DNA of 64,000 nucleotides from Impatiens glandulifera. Lineage: Eukaryota; Streptophyta; Magnoliopsida; Ericales; Balsaminaceae. This document shows, piece after piece, positions 1 through 11,490 of the stretch. Position 1 is the first letter of the stretch; each line of letters starts with the position of its first letter. The notes beneath the pieces are model-generated. The model searched no databases. It saw nothing but the letters and a program-made list of their open reading frames with translations, and was not told the origin of the DNA. The translations under genes were made by a program, and so were the position numbers. The stretch lies in the NCBI RefSeq assembly GCF_907164915.1, contig NC_061867.1, positions 27,628,308 to 27,692,307 of the forward strand. Reading direction: 5' to 3'.

Positions 1-1712
1 AGGATGATTTTTGTTGAAAACGTCTTGACTTACTATCATGTTTTGGTTTGCCAGACTTGATGGCTGCCCTCTTCTTGGGCTTCATCCATCTTTCAGTTGG
101 TTTCACATATTTAACCTCGTCCTTTAAAGTTAGATCTTCACAGCTTGGATCAATTCCTTTTTTAGTTAAATGTCCCTTTACAAAGATTATAGTCTTAAGC
201 TCGCCTTTCACTGGGTTCAACTTTTTATTGGCCTTATCTGGATTTTCATAGTCAAATCCAAAACTGGATTTACATCCGCAGGCCTCAACAGGCTGATCTA
301 TAGTCTGACTACATCCTCAAAATTCGTCCAGGAACTAACCACGTAAGTTAAACGTTGGTTTTCAGACGAATAAATTTGAATATTTTCCTTGAGCTTCTCA
401 TTCTCAGATGAGAGCTCAACCATTTTGTTTTCAAAGTCTTTTGGTTCAGATACTTGAGATGAAAAGGTGTTATCAGTTTTATTTTTCAAACTCATCTCAT
501 TAAAAGAGTGACAGCTTCTTGTACTCAATGACCATGTCATTGAGTGCAGAAGTTAAGTCATCTCTTGTGAACTCTTCTGAGGAGAAGTCAAATACCTCAG
601 ATTCATCATCTGCCAAGAAGCATGTGACGACTCCATCATCATTATCGCTTGATGATGAGTCGTATGAATTGCTTTCAACCAACTTGCCTTTGCATTCAAC
701 AAACATAAGAGTCTTCTGCTGCTTTTTGTTCTTCCCATCCTTCTTTTTGTCATCCCGCTTCGGCTATCTACATTCAGCCTTGAAGTGTCCTAATTTATCA
801 CAATTGAAATACTTCAAGTTAGCCTTGTAATCAATCTTATTATTATTATTATTATTATTATTTGAAGAGCTTGAGTTAGAATTGGTCTTCTTCATGAATT
901 TTCCGAATTTATTCACGAAAAGAGCCATGGCATCGATGCTGATCTGCTCATAAGCAGTCTTCACAGATTTTATGACATGTGGCTCCTTAGAAACCACTAG
1001 TGCCTTGGTAGAGATGGATGATGTGGATGGCTCGTCTACGTTCCTAGGGTTTATCTCAAACTCGGAAGCCTTCAGATCGGCAAACATATCATGCAGTTCC
1101 ATCTTGTTGAGGTCTTTAGATTCCCTTATGGCCATCGTCTTTATATCCCATTTTCTGGAAAAAGCACGCATAACTTTTATTACAACATCTATGTTGATGT
1201 ATGTCTTGCCCATATTTGTGAGATCAACGATAACCTTACTGAATCTTTCATCAAATTCATTCATTTTTTTCTTCGGGACGCATCTTGATGATATCGAATT
1301 GCTATGTGGCAACCATGAGTTTGTTTTCTTTTGTTTGATCGTTTCCCTCACACGCTGAGTCATCCTCTCCCAATTTCCTTTGGCAGTTGTGCATGTGATG
1401 ATCTTGTTGAACATATTATCGTTCAGTGTCTTGTAGAGAATGTCTTTTGCCATATTGTCGATGTTGTTCTTCGTCTTATCTTCGTCTTATCTTCGTCTTA
1501 TCTTTAGCGGTCCACTTAGACCTCAGTTTCTCCTTCATCATAGGAGTGCCATCAGGGTTAGTGGTGGAGCTTTCCTTCACTATCTTCATTGGGCCACCGA
1601 TAATGACATACCACATGTTATCATCTAAGGTCACCAAATGCGCTTGCATTCTTAATTTTCAGTAATCATAGTTTTCTTTTGAGATCATTGGGATCTTGTT
1701 GATAATAGACAT
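1..1712 (-). pseudogene. gag: Copia-type gag (UBN2 domain plus zinc knuckle), broken
   Basis: Capsid/nucleocapsid gene of the element. The start codon is at 1712-1710, about 36 bases after the primer site. After a short SKENYDY-like start, the codon expected to be Trp is TGA. The UBN2-type region (ALFVNKFGKFMKK and the upstream helical part with LNKMELHDMFADLKASEFEI) is readable from 1453 to about 900. A run of Asn codons (ATT repeat on plus strand, 838-861) precedes a zinc knuckle near 820-767 whose first Cys is Tyr (YFNC...GHFKAEC). Further frames from 706 to 500 (acidic, FDFSSEEFTRDDL) and 540 to 298 (coiled-coil-like SSENEKLKE) match the C-terminal half of the other two gags, so at least two frameshifts have occurred. 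Inactive copy. Confidence 0.85.
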
Positions 1713-1747
1713 GGTTGAAAACTGGATGCTTGTGAATATAAAATTTG

Positions 1748-1759
1748 GCTCTGATACCA
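1748..1759 (-). other. Primer-binding site, initiator tRNA-Met type
   Basis: The minus strand reads TGGTATCAGAGC two bases inside the LTR end. This is the classic plant Copia primer site complementary to the 3' end of initiator tRNA-Met, and it fixes the orientation of the element. Confidence 0.9.
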
Positions 1760-2922
1760 ATTGTTAGGATTAGTGTTAACTAAAGAGAGGGGGTTCAGAA
1801 TATAGTTAACAACTTTTAACTTTTGATTCGATGTTAATCATGTGAGGGATTAAGATTCATTTCTATTCTTCACAAATCTTCGCAATCTCTTGAACAAATT
1901 CAAGTGCGGAACTGCTTGCTAGATTTGAAGCGTTAGGAAAATGAATTCAAGAAGAGGAAAGGAAATAACACATGGAGTTTTATGGATGATCGGAGATAAA
2001 ACTTTTACATCACCCCTTCTTTCTCAACAGGAAGAATTTCACTAGAAGGCTTTAACTTGTATAGAAGACTACACAAACCCAGTCAGATAGACACGACTTA
2101 ACAACTGCCTGTTAATGAACTCCTAGCTAATTCTCTTTTGAACAGAACAAACTCTTTTCAATTTACAATACTCAAATTTCACATAGAAAGAACAATCAAT
2201 GAATTACAGAATACACTTAGAGCTCACAACACTTGGTAGTTCGTAATTCGTAAGATTTTTTCAAGAAGTGAGAGAACCGAGAGATTCGTTGTTGTCCTTG
2301 GATCACCTTTTATACTGAAAATTCAGCGATAGTCGAATCTTCTTCTTTGATACGTGTCAGCTATCTGTTAGATGTTCGCCAGGTGTACGGGAAGGTACAC
2401 AAGAATATATTCGTTAGATCGTGGCATACCGGATTGTATTGGAGAATATTCGCTGAAACGTGATATACGAGAAGGTACACAACGGACAAGAGGAATATTG
2501 AGTACGTGGCACTTGAGTGGTTATAGCTTGATAAGCAGACTGGTCAGACGCTGCTTATGGGCTGAGCAGAAGGGTGAACGCTTCTTTAGATGGCTACTAA
2601 AGCAAGGTGTCTACTTACGCACTTCTTTAGACTATAAGTCTGATGAAGTCGGACGATGTCTACTCGCGCACTACTTCAGACCACGTCTGATGTAGTTAGA
2701 CGACATCTGCTCGCGCACTACTTCAGACCACGTCTGATGTAGTTAGACGATGTTTGCTCACACACTACTTTAGACCACGTCTGATGTAGTTAGACGACAT
2801 CTGCTCGCGCACTACTTCAGACCGTGTCTGATGTAGTAAGACGACGTCTTCTCGCGCACTACTTCAAACCACGTCTGATGTAGTTATACGACGTCTGCTC
2901 GCGCACTATTTCAGACCACGTC

Positions 2923-4646
2923 CAGTCCCGGCCCGGAGGGGTAGGCAGCCTAGGCCACAGCCTAGGGCCTAGGACAAAAAAGGGGCCCATTTTTTTTATA
3001 TATTCTAGGTATTAGTAAGGATTTTTAGTTTCTTATTCTTTATTTTCTTTTATTATGTTAGATTTTTTGGCCCATGGCTCTATAGCCCAAACTAACACTA
3101 TCAGAACAAAAAATTGAAAACCCTACTATCTGTCTCACTATCTGTCTCTCTCAGTCTCTGTATCCTACATCGACAATGAAACCGACAACGAAACTCACAA
3201 CGAAACCGACAACGAAACCAACAACAAAATAATTTCGACGGTGACTCTGTTTCGCTGGGTTGAGCCTTGAGGTAAAGTTTAACCATTAAAAGTGAAAATT
3301 CAACATCAGGGTTTGATTGTTATTTATTTGTATGCTTTGTTTTGAGATTGTGTATTTGTGTGGTTAAGCCGTAAAGATATTTGAAAATAGTTTACTTGTT
3401 TGATGGCGCCGAAAAAATATTTATCTGGATATGAAAAACGAAAAAAGGAAAGAATTAGAAGAACAGTTTGTTAAATCTCAAAGTGGTGCGCTTGACAAGT
3501 TTGTTAAAAGAACAAAAAGCTTCTGAAAATTTAGACTCCACTGAAGGGATAAATGCTGAAGAAATTAATATAGTTAATGTAGATGAGAATGTGGAGGAAA
3601 TAAATATCATTCCCGAAAATGATAGTCAAACGAACAACCATTCTATCTCTCTCGTGGATAAAATCATAGTAGATATATATGATCCTATAAATTGGGATAA
3701 TCTTGATAACAAAACAAGAGATTTATTGGTTGAAAAGGGTCCTAGATGGGAATTAAATCTTGAGTTTCCTTATGATCATATTTCTAGGCGCTTTTCTTAT
3801 TTTCACTATTCTCAAAAGTTAAGTAATGGAGAAGAAAGGGATATGAAATGGTTGGTTTATTCAAAATCAGTGGATAATGTGTTTTGCTTTTGTTGTAAGT
3901 TATTTAAATTAAAAATCACATTAGCAGCTCACTTGCAAATGAAGGATGTAGGAATTGGAAAAATATTAGTAGGATTCTTGAAGAGCTATAAAATGAAATA
4001 CATTATCATTATCTTAGCCATAAAATTCAGAATGAATTGATCATTATGTTGGCTAACAGTGTACAAAATTCTATTATAAAGAATGTTAAAGAGGCCAAAT
4101 ATTTTTCTGTTATTCTTGAGTGCACTCCTGATACTAGTGCTTTCTCATGAAGGTACGTGTGATATTAATTTGAGTGATTTGTTTTCTGAACTAAAAATAC
4201 TACAAGTTGCTTTACCTAGTTTGGATATGCCCGCTGCTGAAATTCTTGATTTTGTAATGTCAATAGATTGTTATCCTAATGTCTCTATTGTATATCGAAT
4301 TTTACTAACATTGCCTATTACGATAGCTTCTGCTGAAAGAAGTTTTTCTAAGTTAAAATTATTGAAAAATTATCTAAGATCTTCGATGTCTCAAGATAGA
4401 TTGAATGGACTTGCTATTTTATGTATTGAAAAAGATTTTTTGGAGTATATTGATTACGATACAATTATCAATGATTTTGCATCTAAAAATGCAAGAAGAA
4501 GTCACTTTCGTTGAAAATTTATGTTGCATCTTTATAGATATTGGAAGGTTATTGAAGATCAACGATGAAACACAAGTGAAGTTTATGCGTAGGGCCCCAA
4601 TTTCGTGCTTTCGCCTAAGGCCTAAAAAATATCAGGAACGGCACTG
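2923..4646 (+). mobile_element. hAT element, internally deleted, inside an LTR
   Basis: The ends read CAGTCCCGG at 2923 and CGGCACTG at 4646, which are imperfect terminal inverted repeats of hAT type. They are flanked by a perfect 8-bp target duplication ACCACGTC (2915-2922 and 4647-4654), the length expected of hAT. At 1,724 bp it is too short for an autonomous copy, and its transposase lacks the middle. It needs transposase from elsewhere to move. Confidence 0.95.
3403..4514 (+). pseudogene. hAT transposase remnant (TTF-type zinc finger, DUF4371 start, C-terminal dimerisation domain)
   Basis: The reading starts at ATG 3403 (MAPKKYLSGYEKRKK, a typical N-terminus of this subfamily) and changes frame twice by 3470. 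The 3468-4040 frame holds a TTF-type zinc-finger region ([14 protein letters not shown] ... [12 protein letters not shown]). Another frame from about 3950 to 4130 resembles the start of DUF4371, ending near the first catalytic region ([10 protein letters not shown]). The frame 4083-4514 then jumps to the C-terminal hAT dimerisation domain (LPITIASAERSFSKLKLLKN, LNGLAILCIEKD). The catalytic core between them is deleted. Stops and frameshifts make it non-functional. Confidence 0.9.
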
Positions 4647-5009
4647 ACCACGTCTAATGTAGTTAGACGACGTCTGCTCGCGCACTACTTCAGATCACGT
4701 CTGATGTAGTTGGACAACGTATGCACGCGCACTACATCAGACCACGTCTGATGTAGTAAGACGACGTCTGCTCGCACACTACTTCAGATCACGTCTGATG
4801 TAGTTAGATGACGTCTGCTCGTGCACTACTTTAGATCACGTCTGATGTAGTTAGATGACGTCTGCTCACGCTTGCTTCAGACCACGTCTGAAGACATACG
4901 TCTTTTGAGCTGTACCTGCGCAAAGACATTTTCACAACTTTGTTTTGTTTAGACTACATAATTAAAACTATGTCGTACTTATTGTTTTAAGTTTATTAAT
5001 TTATTATTT

Positions 5010-6860
5010 CTCTCTTAATAAATTTTTACTTTTCTTTATTTAACTTAATTAAAATATATCTTTAATATATGTATCTCATTTTTTATTTCTTAATTATGAA
5101 AATTTATAAACTATTTTATATTATTATCTAATAAATCACCTAAAATACAAAAATTTAATAAAATATAATATCTTCTCTAATTCATTTTACAATATAATAT
5201 ATATATATATATTATCTCTCATTATATATAATAAAATTTTTAAAATATATTTTATATTCTCATTTATTTCTCAATATATTATAATTATATAATATAAATT
5301 TATATATTTATATATATATATATCTATATTTATATATCACCAAATTATAAAAGAAATTAAAAAATATATTATCTACTTCATTTACTTTTGAATATATAAT
5401 ATTTATAATAACTTTTCTAAATTCTTTAAATTTATCATTATCTCCCTCATATCATTTTTGTCAAATTTTCAATAAATCACATAGAATAGAAAATTTTAGA
5501 ACATATAATATCTCTTCTAATTGTTTTTTACCATATATATTATAAATTTATAAATATTCTCTTATATAATTCTATATTTATAACATTTTATATATAATAA
5601 AAAATGATTGGGGAGTGAATTTGGGAGAAGGGATTACGTGACGCAATCTGATTAGCTGAAAAAATATAATAATTTCTCTAATTTATCACTTTCATATCTC
5701 ATTTATTTCTCAATATATCATTTTTTTCAAATCATCTTAAAATTAAACCTATATTATTTATCTTTATTATTTTCAAATTAACACCATTTATAAAAAAATA
5801 ATTTTGTATAAAAACTCATTTTATCAACATCCATAATTTTTTTTATCAATTACACCGTTTGTTATTTTATCAAAATCCCAAATAAACTTTCATTTTCATT
5901 TTATCAATTTGGAAGAAGTGAAGTAAGTGGGAAGTGAATGAAGTAGAAGTAGAAATATCATTTCACTAATATATAAATTATCTACATGGATGAGTAATAA
6001 GTGTCAGTTTGATAAAACAACACTGTCATGTAAAATGTTAGAATGAAGTCATAAAAAACATGTGGGGGTAAGATGTGTATAATGATAACCACGAGAAGAA
6101 ATTGTTGCTGAATGAAATGAGACGATATTAATAATGATGAGATGGTTGGTGAAAAATACTCAAAATTAAGTCATAAGATTAGAAGTTTAAATTTAATTTT
6201 GGTGACATAAAAATGTTAATATTGTGATAATATTTTACATATATATTATTTATATTCTAGCAATTATTTTTTTTTTTGCAAGAAAATGTATTGATCGAGA
6301 CTCATAATCACATTTTGGACAACATATATTCTAGTGGTATATGATATAATCTTAAGCGCCCAACTTAATATCGAATTTTTTAGCCTTACAACTAAACAAT
6401 ATCAATCTATAAAATTTACATTATGATGTACAATTTATATCATATATAATCTATATTTGCTAAATTCCAATAACATTTAAACAATAGTGTCTTAAAACGC
6501 ATACTCCATTATCCATGTCTAATTTATGATTTTTTTTAGGAAAATTGAATTCCACACGACTCTACATATTAGTGATACTTAATAATTTTAAAGTGTTAAA
6601 TTTTCACTAGGAATATTTTTATAACATTTGTTTACTTATTTCTCAACATTAAAAGGACGAAGTTAAAGAGAATAATTGATTATTTGTATCAGTTGAATGT
6701 GTAAGCGTTGCAAATTTAGTATTTATGTTTTTTAGAGGGGTTGTTAGAACTAATTCAATTCAATATTTTCTAGATGGCCCAAGTTCAAAATAAAAACCCA
6801 AATAATATATAATTAATAATAAAAATAAAATGATGTCTATGCAAGTCCAATATGGTGTCA
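5010..6860. repeat. Dispersed A+T-rich repeat, family R1, copy A
   Basis: Long blocks match 24831-26100 and 49010-51240, for example AATGATTGGGGAGTGAATTT near 5603, CTTAAGCGCCCAACTTAAT near 6351 and TTTCTAGATGGCCCAAGTTC near 6767. No gene is visible. This copy lacks the Helitron found in copy D and the ankyrin fragment found in copies C and D. The ends are approximate and the class is unknown. Confidence 0.65.
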
Positions 6861-7061
6861 ATTAACTATCTATGCATGAATTCTAATACGTATGAATTCT
6901 AATGATGTCTCAAGCCTTATGAGAGCAAAATTCACCCCACCTTAACTTTCTAATATTGAAAGTCTCGTCTTTCTCCACAAAGGACAAGAGAACAAACATA
7001 TTGTAGAAATATCTACCTTCCTCGACTCTATGTAGAAGTTTGATTTATTGTTCATCATAAA

Positions 7062-8275
7062 CAAGGGCGAATCCAGAATTCTTATTTTTGCCTAGGTAGA
7101 TATTACATTATTACGAGTAATAAGTGAACATATTAATCAAACATTTCCACAAATACTTTTATTAAATTAAAATAAATATACTAAATCTAAAAAGTATTGA
7201 GAATACTCGATTTAAAAAACAAATGTATACATTTAAAATTATATATTTGAAGAAAAATTAGATTAAAAAAACATGAGAAGTTAAATGAATTAGGTTTCAA
7301 ATAACGTGAAAACTAACCATATAAATAAAAAATATGAAAAGTATAATTTAGTGGCAGCTCAATTTGATAAAAATATAGGAAAAAAAGAGAAAAAAAACAT
7401 GAAAATAAGAAAAAAAACATAAAATCATTATAAAAACAAAATATTAAGTAAGTAAACGCTCGAGAAAACGATTATATATATTTTATTATTTTATTTTTGG
7501 TTAGAGGTATAAGATAGTAGTAAGAAATATAAAATACTATTTTACCCATATATTTATATAAATTTTTATATATAATTTTTATTCTATAAGTAATTTGTCT
7601 TTTTAATTATATTAAAATTAATAAATATATATATATATATATAATTATCATATTAATATTGTTTTAAAATAAATAATATTATTATATGTTTTAAATTATT
7701 TTATATACAATTCCTTATATTTATATAATTATATAAATAAATCATATTTGAAATTAGAATGATAGAATTATAAATTAGTTAGAAATAATAAATTATATAA
7801 ATATAAGTTGTATTAATTTATAATAATAATAATAATAATAACACTATTTATATAATTAATTATAAATATTATTTATTAATAATGAAATATAATTTTATTT
7901 TATAAATTAATTTTATATTTGACTACTATTTTTTAATTAACATTATTAGTTTTTTAAAATGATTATTATATTTAATTATGTATATAATTAATATATATAT
8001 ATATATATATATTTACTTAAAATAATAACTTTTTTTTTTTACAAATATAAAAATTAAAAATCAACTTTAAATAATAAATATATATTTCGTTATAATTTAT
8101 TATTATATTTTAAAATATAATAAAGAAAATAAAATTGTAATAAATTAAAAAATTAACGAGGCCATCACTAGAGCCATATTGACAAATCTTTGTCTTATAA
8201 ACTTTTATATATATAAGGTTTTATAAAATTTACTCTGGGCAACCCACCTCCGCCCTCTATGAAGCTCCGTCGTTG
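7062..8275. mobile_element. Probable non-autonomous hAT-like element
   Basis: The left edge reads CAAGGGCGAATCC and the right edge, on the complementary strand, CAACGACGGAGC, a weak terminal inverted repeat of the CA..TG kind. Both sides carry the 7-bp direct repeat TCATAAA (7055-7061 and 8276-8282), and removing the segment rejoins a smooth flank. The interior is over 80% A+T with no coding potential that I can see. hAT normally makes 8-bp duplications, so the class is tentative. Confidence 0.55.
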
Positions 8276-8282
8276 TCATAAA

Positions 8283-9158
8283 TATCTCAAATATGTTGAC
8301 TCTATTATATCTTCGTCTGATTCTAATACATTGAAATTATGATATAATGTATATAGAGCAACACTTGAAACATGACTCGTGTTAAAAGGAAATATCCATA
8401 CAGTTATCAAAACCGAATTCAATCATCTTACTTCCATAACTCCTCATATTCATAATCTTTTTAATGACTTGCATGTCATCTTCTTCTTAGTAGAGTTTGT
8501 CCTAACATTAAACACACAAATCCATGAACCTTGAGTGAATTATCGTATCAATAGATTGAGCCTTATTTCATTCTACGCACTTCATGAGACCAATTTCATC
8601 TTCTTTCAACTAACATATGTCCAACAACTCTACTCTCCTCTAATTCTGTAATTGTTATTTGTTTATTTTATTTATGAGCAAATGTTTTTAATATATTCTT
8701 TAAAATTTCTGATTATTTATTAATGATAAAAAAGATTTTGCTAAACATTTTTTATATCTATAATTTTTGCCTTATTTATTAAGGTATTATATGAGTCTTC
8801 TCTTAAAAATTTAAAATAAGATTCATTTATCTTTTATATTCTTTCAAACTTAATATTATAAAAATTATAAGAAATATTTAAAACTTAATTTATTAGTGAT
8901 TTTGAATGATTAATTTATTAGTATGAAAATATATGTCATTTTTTTCAAACTCACTCTTAAATGGAATTTTATTAATAATATTTAATTTTATGAATGGTGG
9001 TGTGATTTATATAATATTATAATTTTAACTTGTATACTAATTTATAATGTAATTAATTTACACTTATCTTTTATCTTAATTTAAAATGTAACCAATATAT
9101 ATTTCTCTTTAAAAAAATTATTTATTATTACACGCACAACGTAGGGAAATAACTTTAG
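8283..9158. other. A+T-rich intergenic stretch, no gene seen
   Basis: No ORF, RNA gene or terminal repeat that I can support. Near 9130-9158 the sequence CGCACAACGTAGGGAAATAACTTTAG looks like another decayed Helitron 3' end abutting the next element. Confidence 0.4.
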
Positions 9159-10094
9159 TTATATATATAATGATGCTTAATTTTTAAATGTTCAGATTGT
9201 TGGGTCGAGAGTTGTGGTTAATTTGGATATATATATGAGAGTAAATGGATACTTAGACCGGATTGTGGGTTGACCCGCACATAAACTAAAAACGGTTAAA
9301 GAAATTAAAAAGGCTATATTTATGTTTCAAACTTGCAACCTAACAAAATAAGTACAACTCTTTAACGAATTAAGCTAATAACAATTTATATTTTAAATTA
9401 ACCACCAAATTTGATGAACGCAGGAGAATTTTACAATATAAGTTCAAATTTTTAACTAACTAAAATATATATATATAATGATGCTTAATTTTTAAAGTGT
9501 CCGGATTGTCGGGTCGAGAGTTGTGATTAATTTGGATATATATGTGAGAATAAATGAATATTTGGGTCGGATTGTGTGTTGACCTGCCCATAAACATAAA
9601 ACGGTTAAAAATAAAATAAAAAATGCAACAATCCTTTAACAAGTGTGATAGAGATCTAGTTTGCCGAAGAAAAATAGGCTGTTGTCAATTGAAAATGATT
9701 AAAAAAATATGAATCAAATATTTTGATTGACCAAAGTGTGAGGTTACGATAATAAATATAAAAAAATATGAATCAAATATTTGATTGACCAAAGTGTGAG
9801 GTTACGATAATAAATATTAAAAAATATGAATCAAATATTTGATTAACCAAAGTGAAAGTGTAAAGTTATGAAATAAGAGGTTCATTCGAAAAAAAATATG
9901 GGATGAAATATGTGAGAAGATAAACTGTTTTACCAAAATGAATAAAATATAGAATGAAATTGTTATATTATTTTAATATATTATTCGTGATTTATTAAGA
10001 ATTTTAAACATTGAATACATATCATTAATTTTTATTATTTTTTATTTATTTATATTTTTATCCATTTATGTGCATCGCACGTGAATCTTTCTAG
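9159..10094 (+). mobile_element. Small non-autonomous Helitron, copy B, with a repeated 5' unit
   Basis: The 3' end has the hairpin GTGC-ATC-GCAC (about 10070) and then CTAG at 10091-10094 followed by T, as Helitrons require. The 5' part resembles the TCTATATATATAATGATGC start of copy C. It occurs twice here, from about 9159 and again from about 9463, each followed by CGGGTCGAGAGTTGTG-like sequence. A degenerate reverse copy of a tRNA-like A/B-box unit lies at 9310-9385. No Rep/helicase gene, so mobilised in trans if at all. Confidence 0.6.
9701..9868. repeat. Three tandem copies of a ~58-bp unit inside the Helitron
   Basis: The unit AATATGAATCAAATATTTGA...CCAAAGTGTGAGGTTACGA occurs three times, the last one diverging. 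The related Helitron at 24281-24830 has two such units (from about 24515), so the number changes between copies. Confidence 0.8.
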
Positions 10095-10330
10095 TTTTCA
10101 ATAAATCCGTAGAATATAAAATTTAAGAAAATATAATATATCTTCTAATTTTTTTTACCATATATAATATAAATTTATAAATATATATTTATAAATGTTC
10201 TCTCATATAATTCTATATTTATAACATTTTATATAAAATAAAAAAATGATTGGGGAAGTGAATGTGAGAGAAGGGTGTACGTGGAGCAACCTAATTGACT
10301 GAAAAAATATAATAATATCTCAATAATTCT
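10095..10330. repeat. R1 repeat fragment, copy B
   Basis: It starts directly after the Helitron CTAG with TTTTCAATAAATC and carries the diagnostic AATGATTGGGG..GTGAAT block near 10246. It matches 5466-5690 and 24831-25060. The join with the Helitron is the same as in copy C. Confidence 0.75.
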
Positions 10331-10382
10331 TCTACTAAATTTATTGAAGCTCATTGAAAAAAATTTATACAATCAATATTAA

Positions 10383-11319
10383 GACCACCCATAACTGGGT
10401 GTCAAATAAGGTATCAAATGGATGTTAAAATAATATCAAATAGTGCTGTAGAGTATCAAAATTAAGTGTTAAAATATGGGTATCATATTTTGATACGAGA
10501 CCAAATTTGATGTGGCCCAATCACAGCGTGCCAAGTGGCAGCGCTGGTGGTTACTTTTTTGTTTTTGTTTTCTTTTTTAATTACACTTTTGCATAATAAT
10601 TGATCAAAATATATATATATCATTATTTTTTATTTTTCGAGATCTATAAATAGAGACTTGGTTTGTGTCATTTGGACACCAAAAAATTTCTGAAATTTTC
10701 CACCATATTATCATCCTTGTTTGTATCACCTTTCTTTTGAAATCTTCAAACTCTTTCATGTATCCTTCACAAAACTACAACTTCTTTCCAAATTACTTCC
10801 CAAATCAAGCTCAAAATTCAAATATACAACCTTCGAACCAAAACATTGAACGTCCGGAAGATCCCATGAATACCGGAATCTATCCTAATTTTCCAAAGAG
10901 AAGTGCTACCTCAATTTCAAGTGCATGTTCAAGGCCGATCTGAATCAAATATTCATACTAGGGCCAATCTACGTGACAAAGCACAACATATTCAATTGAA
11001 GAAAGATCTTGTCATGCACATTTAGAATAAATTTGGAACAACTCTCCATTAGAGTTTTATGTTTAGAGTGTTTTTTTCTTCTTCATTTTAAATAATATTT
11101 GTAAGTTTGATTTACCAAGTGATGAATAATATTGTTTGTGGTTAAAAAAAATGAAATTATGTATAAATGATGTGGAAGTGAGAGAAAGTGAAAAAGTAAT
11201 TTTGATACCTTGAATAACACTCTGCTATAGGATATGCTAAAAAGTGGGTGTAAAATAGATGTTAAGCTGACGTGGCAGGGTATTAAATGAAAAAATTTGA
11301 TACCCTGCTGTGGATAGTC
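10383..11319 (+). mobile_element. PIF/Harbinger element, internally deleted
   Basis: The flanking 3-bp duplication is TAA (10380-10382, 11320-11322). Terminal inverted repeats are imperfect: GACCACCCATAACTGGGTGT at the left, and GACTATCCACAGCAGGGTAT at the right on the other strand. The interior keeps the start of an ORF1-like gene with a TATA box and the last codons of a transposase, so most of both genes is deleted. At 937 bp it is MITE-like in behaviour. Confidence 0.75.
10665..11052 (+). pseudogene. PIF/Harbinger ORF1-like start joined to a transposase C-terminus
   Basis: A TATA box (CTATAAATAG, near 10644) precedes a reading frame at 10665-10943. Its Asn/Pro/Gln/Tyr-rich stretch (FMYPSQNYNFFPNYFPNQ) resembles the low-complexity N-termini of plant PIF ORF1 proteins. 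After its stop a second frame (NLRDKAQHIQLKKDLVMHI, then TAG, then NKFGTTLH and stop at about 11052) looks like the C-terminal tail of a Harbinger transposase. The catalytic domain is absent. The assignment rests on recognition of short stretches and on the element's ends. Confidence 0.55.
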
Positions 11320-11490
11320 TAACAACTAAAAATAATTAATATACATATGATCAAAACATATTTTATATTATATAACATATATCTTACTTTTAAGTTAAAA
11401 CTATTATTAGAATTAAGTTATTATTAGTGATATATTTTTTATTGAACAATATATATTAATACTCACTTAGTTTTTCATTATAAATATAAG

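Larger units (their letters stand above)
2640..4900. repeat. 47-bp hairpin tandem array in the LTR, split by the hAT at 2923-4646
   Basis: About six units lie left of the hAT and five right of it. Each unit carries two palindromes, AGACGACGTCT and TCAGACCACGTCTGA, joined by a G+C-rich CTGCTCGCGCACTACT stretch and followed by TGTAGTT. Units vary by a few bases. The array probably sits in U3 of the minus-strand element. Confidence 0.9.
1..4958 (-). mobile_element. LTR retrotransposon, Copia-type gag, 5' part (minus strand), LTR split by a hAT insertion
   Basis: Reading the minus strand, the order is LTR (4958 to 1762), a primer-binding site (1759-1748) and a gag gene (from 1712) that runs off the window at position 1. 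The LTR edge next to the primer site is sharp: the plus strand reads TGTTAGGATTAG from 1762. The outer edge at 4958 is the best TG..CA fit but has no second LTR or target duplication in the window to confirm it. The gag is a diverged relative of those at 15930 and 56442. The LTR holds an array of 47-bp units and a hAT element inserted in that array. Without the rest of the element I cannot say whether it has pol. Confidence 0.8.
1762..4958 (-). repeat. 5' LTR of the minus-strand element, interrupted by hAT
   Basis: Without the hAT insertion and its extra target copy the LTR is about 1.47 kb. The inner edge is TGTTAGG on the plus strand beside the primer site. The outer edge is probably CTACA at 4954-4958. 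Positions 2640-2922 and 4647-4900 form one array of hairpin-rich 47-bp units split by the hAT. Positions 1762-2640 look like the R/U5 part, with no ORF I would call. Confidence 0.7.

Noticed and set aside
972..1358. A 128-codon plus-strand frame across the first gag.
   Set aside because: It is antisense to the UBN2 region of gag and has no features of its own.
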